From Bacillota bacterium (GTDB lineage: Bacteria > Bacillota > Clostridia > Peptostreptococcales > Anaerovoracaceae): 50,927 nucleotides of DNA. The stretch lies in contig JAUNFA010000004.1 of assembly GCA_030525285.1 (NCBI GenBank), positions 1-50,927 on the forward strand, read 5' to 3'. The notes below the pieces were generated by a model, which did no database searches, was not told the origin of the DNA, and saw only the letters and a program-made list of their open reading frames with translations. Within the stretch, counting starts at the first letter, position 1. Each line of letters begins with the position of its first letter. Shown piece after piece: positions 8,604 through 17,351 of the stretch. The translations under genes and the position numbers were made by a program.

Positions 8604-9268
8604 TTCTTGTTAATCACGCTTACAGAAACACCGTCTCCAATGGGAAGAATCGATGTTTCCGCATAATCTGAATTATTGATGTAATCCAGAAACTCACGCA
8701 TCTTTCTTATACTAGTCTTATATCGTTTGTTAGTGTCAAACTCATCTGAGGCGGTCATGCCCTTCATGAGTATGTTGTCGCATATTATCATGGCGTCATC
8801 ATCACAGAGTGGAATTATCAGATCCCAGAATTCACGGTAATGACTTTTGGCGGCATCGATGAATACCATATCGAATTTTGATTCTTTATCAAGGGATTCA
8901 ATAACTTCTCGAGCGTCACCAAAGAGTACGTTTATTCTGTCCTCGCGATTGAAATTTCTGATATTTGAAAGCGCCGCATCATACATCTGACTATCAGCCT
9001 CAATAGTAATTATATCAGCTTCTGATTCATCGGCGAAACATAGAGCCGAATAACCGACAGCAGTTCCCACTTCAAGAATACGGCGGGGATTTCGTATTCT
9101 GAGAAGCATCAGTATGAAGCTTTCTGCGTCCTTGAGAATCACAGGAACATGATTTTCTTCTGCGAATTCACGAAGCTCTTCAAGCTGAGGATTCTTGTTA
9201 ACATACATGGAGTCCACATATGATGCGACTATTGAATTGATTATTACTCCAGATCTTCTCTTGTCCAC
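8600..9268 (-). CDS. trmR: tRNA 5-hydroxyuridine methyltransferase TrmR-like (class I SAM O-methyltransferase)
   Basis: A 222-residue O-methyltransferase with the SAM-binding loop RILEVGTAVGYSALCFA at about 79-95 and the acidic ribose contact TIEADSQMY. The metal-site DMVFIDAAKSHYREFW motif is at about 141-156, and ICDNILMKG follows. YrrM, its B. subtilis counterpart, methylates ho5U34 to mo5U34 and sits in the same mltG-trmR-trhP order. The call therefore rests on both family and context, and other small-molecule O-methyltransferases are the alternative. The start is a GTG at 9268 with an AAGGAG site five bases upstream, inside the mltG 3' end, overlapping it by 25 bases. It overlaps trhP by four bases. 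Confidence 0.85.
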   Translation of the reverse strand: MDKRRSGVIINSIVASYVDSMYVNKNPQLEELREFAEENHVPVILKDAESFILMLLRIRNPRRILEVGTAVGYSALCFADESEADIITIEADSQMYDAALSNIRNFNREDRINVLFGDAREVIESLDKESKFDMVFIDAAKSHYREFWDLIIPLCDDDAMIICDNILMKGMTASDEFDTNKRYKTSIRKMREFLDYINNSDYAETSILPIGDGVSVSVINKK

Positions 9269-10305
9269 GGATGCTCCTTAACATTTTTTTCATGGCCTGC
9301 CTGAGTGGTTGCGTAATAAACAGTACCATCAGGACCTGCATAGAAGAACAGGTCATCTGTGTCCTGATAATTTATTACCGCGTCCATATCTACAGTTGGA
9401 ATTGCACAAATTGGACCAGGTGTAAGGCCTGTAAATTTTCTTGTATTATATGGATTGTCTGAGCTGAGCTGAGCTTTGTTCAAATCAACCCTGTCTTCCT
9501 GATAAATGTAACAAACTGTTACATCACTGCCCAGGCTCATGTTTTTCTCAAGTCTGTTGATGAAAACACCTGCAATGTGAGGTGCTTCGGATTCATTACT
9601 GCCCCCCTCTTTGCACACAATAGACGCCAGTGAGAGAAATTCATTTACAGTGAATCCGGTCTTCTTTATATCGTCCTTTCGTGATGTCAGATTCTTGTCC
9701 ATCTGATCCAGCATCATTTCCGTGACACCTTCGATAGAAGGATTGGAATCGGTAATGTAATATGTGTTAGGTGCCAGATAACCCTCAAGTGGATACATAA
9801 CGTCCTTGTTGAGAATGTCCTCTGTCAGGAACCAGTATTTATCAATAAGCTCCTTGAGATAAGTCTTGTCAGACCACTTAGCCATTATCTCCTTGGAAGT
9901 GAACGGAATTGCTTTTGATAAAAGTTTGGCGTTCTGTGCAAGTCTGTATCCTTCCTTCATTTCAAATGACTGTTTTGATACATAGTTGAAATCTCCGGTA
10001 TTGATTGCCTTCATTATTTCAGTAAATGTCATTGATTTGCTGAAAATGTATGTGTTTGCCTGCAGAGTATTATATTTTCCGATTCGCGCCTGTATCTTGG
10101 CTACTGTCTTATTCTTGACAAGCCCCTGCTCATCAAGAACGGCAACTATTGATGATGCTCCGCTTCCCTGAGGGACAGTAACGGATACTTCGACTTTATC
10201 ATCAGGATCTACTGCTCCGAGACCACTGATATAAAATATGCTACCTGCACCGAAAATAACAACAACAATTGCAAGAATAATAATAAGCGGCTTAAGTTTT
10301 CCCAT
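9244..10305 (-). CDS. mltG: Endolytic murein transglycosylase MltG
   Basis: A membrane-anchored YceG-like lytic transglycosylase that cuts nascent peptidoglycan strands and ends their elongation. One N-terminal transmembrane helix (residues about 6-26) leads to a LysM-like part. The catalytic domain contains FLSLASIVCKEGGSNE with the catalytic Glu at about 233, then IAGVFINRLEKNMSLGSD and a YNTRKFTGLTPGPICAIP segment. I placed the start at the ATG at 10305 (353 residues), because GAGGA lies five bases upstream. A GTG at 10350 and an ATG at 10317 are in frame, but the GTG lies within the efp terminator hairpin. It is first in the run that ends with tlyA. Confidence 0.93.
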   Translation of the reverse strand: MGKLKPLIIILAIVVVIFGAGSIFYISGLGAVDPDDKVEVSVTVPQGSGASSIVAVLDEQGLVKNKTVAKIQARIGKYNTLQANTYIFSKSMTFTEIMKAINTGDFNYVSKQSFEMKEGYRLAQNAKLLSKAIPFTSKEIMAKWSDKTYLKELIDKYWFLTEDILNKDVMYPLEGYLAPNTYYITDSNPSIEGVTEMMLDQMDKNLTSRKDDIKKTGFTVNEFLSLASIVCKEGGSNESEAPHIAGVFINRLEKNMSLGSDVTVCYIYQEDRVDLNKAQLSSDNPYNTRKFTGLTPGPICAIPTVDMDAVINYQDTDDLFFYAGPDGTVYYATTQAGHEKNVKEHPWTREDLE

Positions 10306-10327
10306 CTCAGTCCTCATTTCATCTTTC

Positions 10328-10358
10328 AAAAAGCAAAGGGACGAATTCACGTCCCTTT
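10328..10358 (-). terminator. Rho-independent terminator after efp
   Basis: A perfect nine-base-pair inverted repeat (AAAGGGACG at 10335-10343 and CGTCCCTTT at 10350-10358, six-base loop) is followed on the minus strand by GC and then five T residues. It lies 12 bases after the efp stop codon. It would end efp transcripts and leave mltG to read-through or to a promoter I cannot see. Confidence 0.75.
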
Positions 10359-10370
10359 AAAGTTGCTAAC

Positions 10371-10931
10371 TTATTTTGATCTACCTAGGTAGTCACCAGT
10401 TCTTGTATCTATCTGGATTATTTCACCTTCATTAATGAAGATAGGAACCTGAATAACTGCGCCTGTTTCAACTGTTGCAGCCTTTGTTACGTTAGTAGCT
10501 GTATCACCCTTAACGCCTGGCTCAGTATCAACTACCTTAAGGTCAACGAAATTAGGTGCATCTACCTGGAACGCACTGCCCTTGTAGAACTTGATTGTAG
10601 CTTCATCATTCTCTCTAAGGTACTTCATTGCTTCTTCTACCTGATCGAATGTAAGAGGAATCTGGTCATATGACTCAGGATCCATAAAGTAATAAAGTTC
10701 TCCGTCGTTGTAGAGATACTGCATTGTCTTAGTCTCAATGTGAGCTTTTGGGAATTTTGCAGTAGGGTTGAATGATTCTTCTTTAATTGAACCGGTAAGA
10801 ATGTTCTTGTGCTTAGTTCTTACAAATGCGGCTCCCTTACCTGGCTTAACATGCTGGAAATCCAGTACTAAATGCGGCTGTCCATCAATCTCAAAAGTAA
10901 TACCTTTTCTGAAATCGCCTGCTGTAATCAT
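10371..10931 (-). CDS. efp: Translation elongation factor P
   Basis: EF-P rescues ribosomes stalled at polyproline stretches by binding between the P and E sites. The 186-residue protein has the three-beta-barrel layout, and the domain I loop is [19 protein letters not shown]. Lys32 in PGKGA is the position modified in other bacteria. Domain III ends with the signature [11 protein letters not shown]. No modification enzyme (EpmA/B, YmfI, EarP) is visible nearby, so the modification state is unknown. It has its own promoter at 10985-11013 and a terminator directly after it, so it is probably a one-gene unit. The leader is about 50 bases, with GGAAGG before the ATG at 10931. Confidence 0.97.
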   Translation of the reverse strand: MITAGDFRKGITFEIDGQPHLVLDFQHVKPGKGAAFVRTKHKNILTGSIKEESFNPTAKFPKAHIETKTMQYLYNDGELYYFMDPESYDQIPLTFDQVEEAMKYLRENDEATIKFYKGSAFQVDAPNFVDLKVVDTEPGVKGDTATNVTKAATVETGAVIQVPIFINEGEIIQIDTRTGDYLGRSK

Positions 10932-10984
10932 ATTGTTTGACCTTCCTTTATTTTAAATTCAATTTAATTCATAAAATCAAAATA

Positions 10985-11013
10985 ATTATACCAAAATAAT
11001 GTGCTCTTAACAA
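10985..11013 (-). promoter_or_regulatory. Vegetative promoter for efp
   Basis: On the minus strand TTGTTA (11013-11008) and TATAAT (10990-10985) are separated by exactly 17 bases. TGG before the -10 hexamer gives an extended -10. It lies just after the ylbF stop codon and about 50 bases before the efp start. Confidence 0.85.
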
Positions 11014-11016
11014 GTC

Positions 11017-11364
11017 TTATTCCATACCTGGAATACCTTCAAGACCTGTTGCTTCTGCAACTATTTTGTAAACATCTGCCATCATTAAAGAGAATGTCAT
11101 CTGATTCTGCAGATACTGAGCTGCAGTAGGGTCCTGCATAAGTACAGCTGAAAGCTGCTGCAGACTCTGGAGAGCCTCAGGACCTGGCTGCTGTCCCATC
11201 ATTGCCGCAGTCTGAAATTCCATCTGCTTTTTCATGAAATCATCGATGGTTTCCTTTAACTGAGGATTGGCTTCAACAGCCTTTTTTGATGTATCGTAAC
11301 GCTTGAATTCTTCTGATTCCTTAATAGCGGCTGCAAGTTCATGAGCCTGATTGTATACGTTCAT
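11017..11364 (-). CDS. YlbF/YmcA-family regulator (RicF-like)
   Basis: A 115-residue, all-helical protein. It begins NVYNQAHELAAAIKESEEF and has the family's VEANPQLKETIDDFMKKQ core and a glutamine-rich PEALQSLQQLSAVLMQ stretch. In B. subtilis, YlbF (RicF), YmcA and YaaT form a complex that binds RNase Y and affects mRNA processing, competence and sporulation. Only one member is present here. It follows the RNase J gene by 23 bases with an AAGGAG site, so it may act on RNA decay in this organism. Distinguishing YlbF from YmcA would need a tree. Confidence 0.85.
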   Translation of the reverse strand: MNVYNQAHELAAAIKESEEFKRYDTSKKAVEANPQLKETIDDFMKKQMEFQTAAMMGQQPGPEALQSLQQLSAVLMQDPTAAQYLQNQMTFSLMMADVYKIVAEATGLEGIPGME

Positions 11365-11387
11365 TTTTTAACTCCTTAAATAAAAAA

Positions 11388-13238
11388 TTAAACTTCAAGA
11401 AATATCGGCAGTATTACAGGACTTCGCTTAGTCTTGCTGTAAATGTATTTTTTTAGTCCTTCACGCACTGCAGTTTTCATGCTGTTCCAGTCTTTAACAT
11501 TCTTATCAAGACAGCTGTTTATAATGTCTTCAGCATGATGTCTTGCAGCATCAATAAGGTCTTCGTTTTCTCTTACATAAACGAATCCTCTGGAAATAAT
11601 ATCGGGACCTGATGCAATTGTTCTTGCCTCCTTGTCTATGGCGGCAACAAGAATTATGAGTCCTGATTCTGAGAGAAGTCTTCTGTCACGAAGTACTATA
11701 TTTCCTACATCTCCCACACCGAGACCGTCTACCATTATTCCGTCTGCATCACAAACATGATTGTCCTTGTGGGCACTATTTCTGCTTATGGTAAGTGCGT
11801 CTCCGTTATCGAGAATGAAAACATCATCCTTATTTCTTCCCAGTTCTTCAGCCAGAGCTGCGTGAGCTTGAAGATGTCTGTATTCTCCATGAACAGGCAT
11901 GAAATACTTAGGTCTTATGAGTGAATGCATAAGTTTAAGTTCTTCTCTGCTTGCATGTCCCGAAACGTGTATTTCCGCAATATCGGAATAAATAACTTCC
12001 GCACCCTTTTCTATGAGCTTGTTAACTACGTTTGCTACTGTTATTTCATTTCCGGGTACTGGAGATGAACTCAGAATTACCCTGTCACCCGGCTTAATTT
12101 TTATGGCCCTATGCTCATTTGCCGCCATTCTTGCCAATGCTGACATAGGTTCTCCCTGACTTCCTGTTGTAATGATTACCAGTTCCTTATCTGAATAATT
12201 TCTGGCCTGGTTTATATCGATTATTGTATTTTTTGAAACATCAATATACCCCAGTTCCTGTGCCAGGTCGACAACGTTTACCATGCTCCTTCCGGATACG
12301 GCTACCCTTCTGCCGTTCTGTTCAGCCAGATCGATAATTTTCTTGATTCTATGCACATTTGATGAGAATGTAGCAATTATGATTCGGCTCTTGGCATCTC
12401 TGAATATTCCGTCCAGAGTTTCACCAACAACTCTTTCTGATGGCGTATATCCCTGTCTCAGTACATTTGTACTTTCAGCCATCATGAGCAGAACACCTTC
12501 ATCTCCCACTCGTGCAAGACGTGCGAAATCTATAGGTTCTCCGTCAACTGGTGTATAGTCGATTTTAAAATCTCCTGTATGGAATACTCTTCCGGCAGGT
12601 GTGTCAATACTGAAGCAAAGAGAATCTGCAATTGAATGAGTTATTCTGATTGCTTCAACCTTGAAATTGTTTCCAACCCTGAAAGTATCTCCTGCATTTA
12701 TTACATTGAGTTTCGCAACCAATCCGTGTTCTTTGAGTTTGTTTTCAATAAGGCCCAGAGGGAATCGGTTGCCGTAAATTGGAATATTAAACTCCTTTAT
12801 AAGATACGGCACTGCTCCTATATGGTCTTCATGTCCGTGGGTAATCAGAAGTCCCAGAATCTTCTTTCCTGAGTTTTTAAGATATGAGAAATCAGGTATT
12901 ACCTTGTCAATACCGAACATGTCATCATCTGGAAATGACAGACCGCAATCGATGATAATTATTTCGTTCTCATATTCAATTGCCGTCATGTTTTTTCCGA
13001 TTTCGTGGAGTCCACCCAGCGGAATTATTCTCACTTTTTCAGCCGGTTTTCTGGTATTCCTAGCCTTGGGTTTTGACTTTGTTTTTTGTTTTGCTTTTGT
13101 AGGTTTTTTTTCGGGAGCAGCTTTTTCTGTTTTCGTTCTGCTTACACTCCTGACCGGACTCTTGCGAGCAGTCCTTCCACGTGAAGACTGCTCACTTACA
13201 TTTGAGCCAGCGGAAACCTTCTTAGGTTTTTCGTTCAT
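11388..13238 (-). CDS. rnjA: Ribonuclease J (metallo-beta-lactamase/beta-CASP)
   Basis: RNase J is a dual endo- and 5'-to-3' exonuclease for mRNA decay and rRNA maturation. The metal site is LITHGHEDHIGAVPYL with H134, H136, D138 and H139. Later motifs include RVFHTGDFKIDYTP, TTGSQGEPMSALARM and the beta-CASP HVSGHASREE and MPVHGEYRHL segments. The 616 residues exceed the usual 555 or so because of an N-terminal extension of about 65 residues rich in Lys, Arg, Pro and Ala. It looks disordered and basic, and may bind RNA or ribosomes. Start ATG at 13238 with GGAAGGAAG. It lies between leuS and ylbF. The gene symbol is by family; J1 versus J2 is not resolved. Confidence 0.95.
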   Translation of the reverse strand: MNEKPKKVSAGSNVSEQSSRGRTARKSPVRSVSRTKTEKAAPEKKPTKAKQKTKSKPKARNTRKPAEKVRIIPLGGLHEIGKNMTAIEYENEIIIIDCGLSFPDDDMFGIDKVIPDFSYLKNSGKKILGLLITHGHEDHIGAVPYLIKEFNIPIYGNRFPLGLIENKLKEHGLVAKLNVINAGDTFRVGNNFKVEAIRITHSIADSLCFSIDTPAGRVFHTGDFKIDYTPVDGEPIDFARLARVGDEGVLLMMAESTNVLRQGYTPSERVVGETLDGIFRDAKSRIIIATFSSNVHRIKKIIDLAEQNGRRVAVSGRSMVNVVDLAQELGYIDVSKNTIIDINQARNYSDKELVIITTGSQGEPMSALARMAANEHRAIKIKPGDRVILSSSPVPGNEITVANVVNKLIEKGAEVIYSDIAEIHVSGHASREELKLMHSLIRPKYFMPVHGEYRHLQAHAALAEELGRNKDDVFILDNGDALTISRNSAHKDNHVCDADGIMVDGLGVGDVGNIVLRDRRLLSESGLIILVAAIDKEARTIASGPDIISRGFVYVRENEDLIDAARHHAEDIINSCLDKNVKDWNSMKTAVREGLKKYIYSKTKRSPVILPIFLEV

Positions 13239-13284
13239 ATACTTCCTTCCCGGTCAAAGCTAGCCAGGCAAGTATGAAATTGAT

Positions 13285-15780
13285 TTATTTAACTACAATG
13301 TTTATCAGCTTGTTAGGTACAGCAATTACCTTAACAACATTCTTGCCTTCTGTTAACGCCTTAACCTTTTCATTTTCCATTGCAACCTGCTGCATTTCTT
13401 CTCTTGACAGGTCACCTGCAATGTTCATTTTTTCTTTAATCTTTCCGTTGATCTGTACTACAATTTCTACAGTATCCTTAACCAGAGCTTTTTCATCAAA
13501 TTCAGGCCAGAGCTGATCGTGAACGGATCCGTCCATCTGCAGATGCTCCCACATTTCTTCGGTAACATGAGGAATGAACGGAGCAAGCATTATAACCAGA
13601 TTCTTCATTGCAGTACCGTAGAGGGCTTCGTTAATTTCGCCTTCCTTATACTTGTACATTTCGTTAACCAGCTCCATAATTGAACTGATTGCAGTGTTAA
13701 AATTGAATCTGTCGCCTATGTCATCAGCTACCTTCTTAATTGTGTAGTTCATAGCATAGTTAAGACTCTTATCACCTTCGTTTCTGATTTCATATGTGCC
13801 GTCGCCCACTTTGTACGCTCCTGCGAAATCATAAACCATTCTGTATACTCTGTTGATGAATCTGAAGCTGCCTTCCACACCCTTATCAGACCATTCAAGC
13901 TCTCTTTCAGGTGGTGCTGCGAAAAGAATGAACATTCTCGCCGTATCTGCACCATATTTGCTGATGATTTCAGCAGGGCTTACTACGTTGCCTATGGATT
14001 TGCTCATCTTAGCAACGAGATATTCACCGTTTTCGTTGGTATATCCCTTAGTAACCATTCCCTGTGTGAGCAGATTTTCAAAAGGTTCTTCAGTGCTTAC
14101 ATAACCCATATCATAGAGAGCCATCTGGAAGAATCTTGCATACATCAGGTGAAGAATAGCATGTTCAACACCGCCGATGTACTGATCAACATTCATCCAG
14201 TACTTAACCTTGTCGAAGTTAAATGCTTCCTTGTCATTTGTTGCATCACAATATCTGAGGAAATACCAGGATGAATCCAGGAAAGTATCCATTGTGTCGA
14301 TTTCACGAGTTGCAGGCTTACCACAGCATGGGCATACTGCGTTCTGGAAAGTTTTGCTCGTAGCAATCGGCGATTCACCCTTACCTGTGAATTCAACATC
14401 TTCAGGAAGAAGTACAGGAAGATTTTCCTCTTTTTCAGGATTCCATCCGCAATCTTCACAGTAAATCATAGGGATAGGTGTTCCCCAGTATCTCTGTCTT
14501 GAAATGAGCCAGTCTCTCAGCTTGTAATTTGTTGTCTCTTTACCGATGCCTTCAGCTTCAACGTGTTTAATCATGGCAGTGATGGCGTCTCTGTTGTTCA
14601 TGCCGTCCATGAAGCCTGAGTTGATCATTGTGCCTTCAGCAACAAATGCTTCTTCAAGGTTTTCCAAATCGATTTCAGGGTTGCCCGGATCCACTACCGG
14701 AATGATTTCACAATCGAATTTCTTTGCAAAATCAAAGTCTCTTGTATCGTGTGCAGGTACAGCCATAATAGCACCTGTACCGTAGCCCATGAGTACATAG
14801 TCTGAAATGAATATAGGCACACGCTTGTCGTTAATCGGATTTATTGCATATCTTCCTGTGAAAACTCCGGTTTTTTCATTTGATGTGGAGGTTCTGTCGA
14901 TATCGCTCATATGCTGAACCTTTTCAACATATTCATTAACAGCTGCCTCGTATTCTGTACCGGCAACCAATTCATTGAGATATGGATGTTCCGGTGCCAT
15001 AACCATATAGGTTACGCCAAAGAGAGTATCCGCTCTTGTAGTGTAAATATCCATATCCTTGTCAAAGCCGTCGATTTTAAATGTAATCTGTGCACCGTGG
15101 CTCTTGCCAATCCAGTTTTTCTGCATTGTCTTAACCTTTTCAGGCCATCCTGGAAGCTTATCAAGATTTTCGAGAAGTCTGTCCGCATAATCTGTTATTT
15201 TGAAATACCACTGTGACAGGCTCTTCTTGGTAACAGGTGATTTGCATCTTTCACATTTACCGTCTACAACCTGTTCGTTGGCAAGTACAGTCTGACAGCT
15301 TGGACACCAGTTAACAGGATTGTCCTTTTTGTATGCAAGACCTTTCTTATAGAACTGAACGAAAATCCACTGCATCCATCTGTAATAATCAGGTTTGCAT
15401 GTTGCAACAATTCTGTCCCAATCATATGAAAGTCCCAGTTCCTTAAGCTGTGCAGTCATTTCATCCATATTTGAATAAGTCCAGTCTGCAGGTGGCGTAC
15501 CGTTCTTGATTGCTGCGTTTTCTGCAGGAAGTCCGAAGGAATCATATCCCATTGGATGAAGAACATTGAAACCCTTCATTCTCTTGTATCTGGCCAGTAC
15601 ATCGCCTATGGAATAGTTTCTTACATGTCCCATGTGAAGCTTGCCTGACGGATATGGGAACATTTCAAGTACATAGTACTTTTCCTTATCAGGATCTTCT
15701 GTGACTTTGAATGTATTTTCATCGTCCCATTTTTTTTGCCATTTTTTCTCAATTTCCTCGAAATTGTATTTTTCCAACAT
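13285..15780 (-). CDS. leuS: Leucyl-tRNA synthetase
   Basis: A class I synthetase of 831 residues that charges tRNA-Leu; two tRNA-Leu genes lie further along in the same window. The HIGH-type motif is KLHMGH at 47-52 and the KMSKS motif is AKMSKSIGN at roughly residue 590. A zinc-type cysteine cluster, [15 protein letters not shown] and CERCKS, lies near 158-180. The CP1 editing domain contains TTRADTLFG and [21 protein letters not shown]. The ATG at 15780 has a GGAGG site. The upstream gap is only 20 bases, so there is no room for a T-box leader, unlike many Firmicutes leuS genes. Confidence 0.98.
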   Translation of the reverse strand: MLEKYNFEEIEKKWQKKWDDENTFKVTEDPDKEKYYVLEMFPYPSGKLHMGHVRNYSIGDVLARYKRMKGFNVLHPMGYDSFGLPAENAAIKNGTPPADWTYSNMDEMTAQLKELGLSYDWDRIVATCKPDYYRWMQWIFVQFYKKGLAYKKDNPVNWCPSCQTVLANEQVVDGKCERCKSPVTKKSLSQWYFKITDYADRLLENLDKLPGWPEKVKTMQKNWIGKSHGAQITFKIDGFDKDMDIYTTRADTLFGVTYMVMAPEHPYLNELVAGTEYEAAVNEYVEKVQHMSDIDRTSTSNEKTGVFTGRYAINPINDKRVPIFISDYVLMGYGTGAIMAVPAHDTRDFDFAKKFDCEIIPVVDPGNPEIDLENLEEAFVAEGTMINSGFMDGMNNRDAITAMIKHVEAEGIGKETTNYKLRDWLISRQRYWGTPIPMIYCEDCGWNPEKEENLPVLLPEDVEFTGKGESPIATSKTFQNAVCPCCGKPATREIDTMDTFLDSSWYFLRYCDATNDKEAFNFDKVKYWMNVDQYIGGVEHAILHLMYARFFQMALYDMGYVSTEEPFENLLTQGMVTKGYTNENGEYLVAKMSKSIGNVVSPAEIISKYGADTARMFILFAAPPERELEWSDKGVEGSFRFINRVYRMVYDFAGAYKVGDGTYEIRNEGDKSLNYAMNYTIKKVADDIGDRFNFNTAISSIMELVNEMYKYKEGEINEALYGTAMKNLVIMLAPFIPHVTEEMWEHLQMDGSVHDQLWPEFDEKALVKDTVEIVVQINGKIKEKMNIAGDLSREEMQQVAMENEKVKALTEGKNVVKVIAVPNKLINIVVK

Positions 15781-15800
15781 CTTAATTAAACCTCCAGTTA

Positions 15801-16142
15801 TTAAATATCCAGGATTTCGCAGTCTCCCCAGACTTTTTCAAGATTATATTTATCACGCATTTCATTGCTCATGATATTCACAATTACATCACCGTAATCC
15901 ATCAGTATCCAACCTGTAGACTCATGACCTTCAACTCCCTTTGGCATAATGCCGGCAGGTTCCATGACATCTTCAACATAATCAACAAGTGAGTTGAGCT
16001 GTCTGCCGCTACCTCCTGTTGCTATTACGAAATAATCAGCAAAGGAAGCCTTGGGGATAATGTCCATGACTGTAACCTCTGCAGCTTTTTTACTTTCAAG
16101 CTGCTGTGCAATTTTTATTGCCATTTCTTTTGATTCCATCAT
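15801..16142 (-). CDS. rsfS: Ribosome silencing factor RsfS
   Basis: RsfS binds ribosomal protein L14 on the large subunit and blocks subunit joining when nutrients are scarce. The 113 residues have the family core [33 protein letters not shown], then [41 protein letters not shown], which contains the conserved [12 protein letters not shown] strand. The order nadD-yqeK-rsfS is the normal Firmicutes arrangement. Start ATG at 16142 with GGAG; a second ATG follows at once and cannot be excluded. Confidence 0.96.
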   Translation of the reverse strand: MMESKEMAIKIAQQLESKKAAEVTVMDIIPKASFADYFVIATGGSGRQLNSLVDYVEDVMEPAGIMPKGVEGHESTGWILMDYGDVIVNIMSNEMRDKYNLEKVWGDCEILDI

Positions 16143-16148
16143 ATATCT

Positions 16149-16721
16149 TTACTCCTTAATACTCCTTAAATACTCATAGGCGTCTATTGTATCAGAATCG
16201 ATATAAGCATCCTTTGCTTTAAGATACTTTATCGTACTTCCCAAAGCGAGAAGTATTGCCTCATCAATATCTTTGTATGCTTTTTCTCTTATCTCATCAA
16301 CCCCGGGATAATTTCTTTTAGGCTCAATAGCATCCGCTATAAAAACGATTTTTTCCAGAATTGACATATCGGCTCTGCCGGTCGTATGATAAGACACCGC
16401 ATTTATCATGTCCTCATCATCAATATTGTAATTGTTCCTCATTATTTCAGCAGCGACTTTGCTGTGAGCAAGATTCAGGTTCCCCTTGTATCTATCCGGT
16501 ATGCCCAGCTGTCTTATGTACATATCAAGAGCCTGTGTTGAAAGGTTCCTGTACATGTCATGAAAAAGTGAAGCGAGCCTTGCTTTTTCCGGATCAGCAC
16601 CGTAAATTTCAGCAAGCTTCACAGCTTCATCGGCAACTGCGTAAGTATGCTCCAGCCTTGACGGCTTGAGATTTTCTTTGAGACAACATTCAATTCTTTC
16701 AATCATCTTTTCGTCTGCCAT
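16149..16721 (-). CDS. yqeK: YqeK-type HD-domain Ap4A hydrolase
   Basis: An HD-superfamily metallophosphohydrolase of 190 residues. The first metal histidine is in SRLEHTYAVADEA (H25) and the HD pair is SLFHDMYRN (H54, D55). A further HTTGRADMSILEKIVFIADAIEPKR segment is near 127-151. YqeK members hydrolyse diadenosine tetraphosphate symmetrically to ADP. It starts three bases after nadD and precedes rsfS by six bases, so the three are translated together. Confidence 0.92.
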   Translation of the reverse strand: MADEKMIERIECCLKENLKPSRLEHTYAVADEAVKLAEIYGADPEKARLASLFHDMYRNLSTQALDMYIRQLGIPDRYKGNLNLAHSKVAAEIMRNNYNIDDEDMINAVSYHTTGRADMSILEKIVFIADAIEPKRNYPGVDEIREKAYKDIDEAILLALGSTIKYLKAKDAYIDSDTIDAYEYLRSIKE

Positions 16722-16724
16722 ATG

Positions 16725-17327
16725 TTACCTGTATAATCCTTTTTCATTTATATAATTTTCTACTGCGACAGGCACAAGTCCCTTAATGGATTTACCTGCA
16801 GCCAGTTTATCTCTTATTTCAGTAGATGAAACATCAATCTGAACATTATTGATATTGATTATCTCAGTACCGTATTTATCTTTAATGCGATTCATACATT
16901 CCTTCAATTCATCTTCTCTGTATCCTGGACGCGTTCCTATGATAAACGAATAACTGTTGAGCAGTTCCTCAGCCTCCATCCATTTTTCTATCATAAGAAA
17001 AGCATCAGTTCCTGTAATGAAATAAAGCCTGCATCCATGGTATTTCGTTGACATCTCACGCATTGTAAGATAACTGTAAGAGATTTCGTCCCGGCAGATT
17101 TCATAATCTGATACATCAATATTTTCTTCTCCCTGAGCAGCACGTCTTACCATTTCAAGCCGGTCTTCTGCAGGAGTTACCTGTTTGTCCAGCTTAAAAG
17201 GCTGCAGTTTAGCCGGCACAAGAATTACCTTATGGAGATTACATTCCCGAAGTGCGTCTTGTGCCAGACTTATATGGGCTTCATGTATCGGATCAAAGGA
17301 TCCGCCGAATATGCCTATTTTTTTCAT
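16725..17327 (-). CDS. nadD: Nicotinate-nucleotide adenylyltransferase
   Basis: This enzyme adenylates nicotinate mononucleotide to deamido-NAD, the last-but-one step of NAD synthesis. The nucleotidyltransferase signature GIFGGSFDPIHEAH is at residues 5-18. The second signature SSTEIRDKL is at about 166-174, and LYFITGTDAF lies in between. The 200-residue length is normal. The ATG at 17327 follows a weak AGGAT site. aspS lies directly upstream, with a 24-base gap. Confidence 0.96.
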   Translation of the reverse strand: MKKIGIFGGSFDPIHEAHISLAQDALRECNLHKVILVPAKLQPFKLDKQVTPAEDRLEMVRRAAQGEENIDVSDYEICRDEISYSYLTMREMSTKYHGCRLYFITGTDAFLMIEKWMEAEELLNSYSFIIGTRPGYREDELKECMNRIKDKYGTEIININNVQIDVSSTEIRDKLAAGKSIKGLVPVAVENYINEKGLYR

Positions 17328-17351
17328 AACTTTGCCGATTATCCTGCTTTT

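Noticed and set aside
10306..10350. A 15-residue N-terminal extension of MltG from a GTG
   Set aside because: The GTG lies inside the efp terminator hairpin and lacks a ribosome site; the ATG at 10305 has GAGGA.
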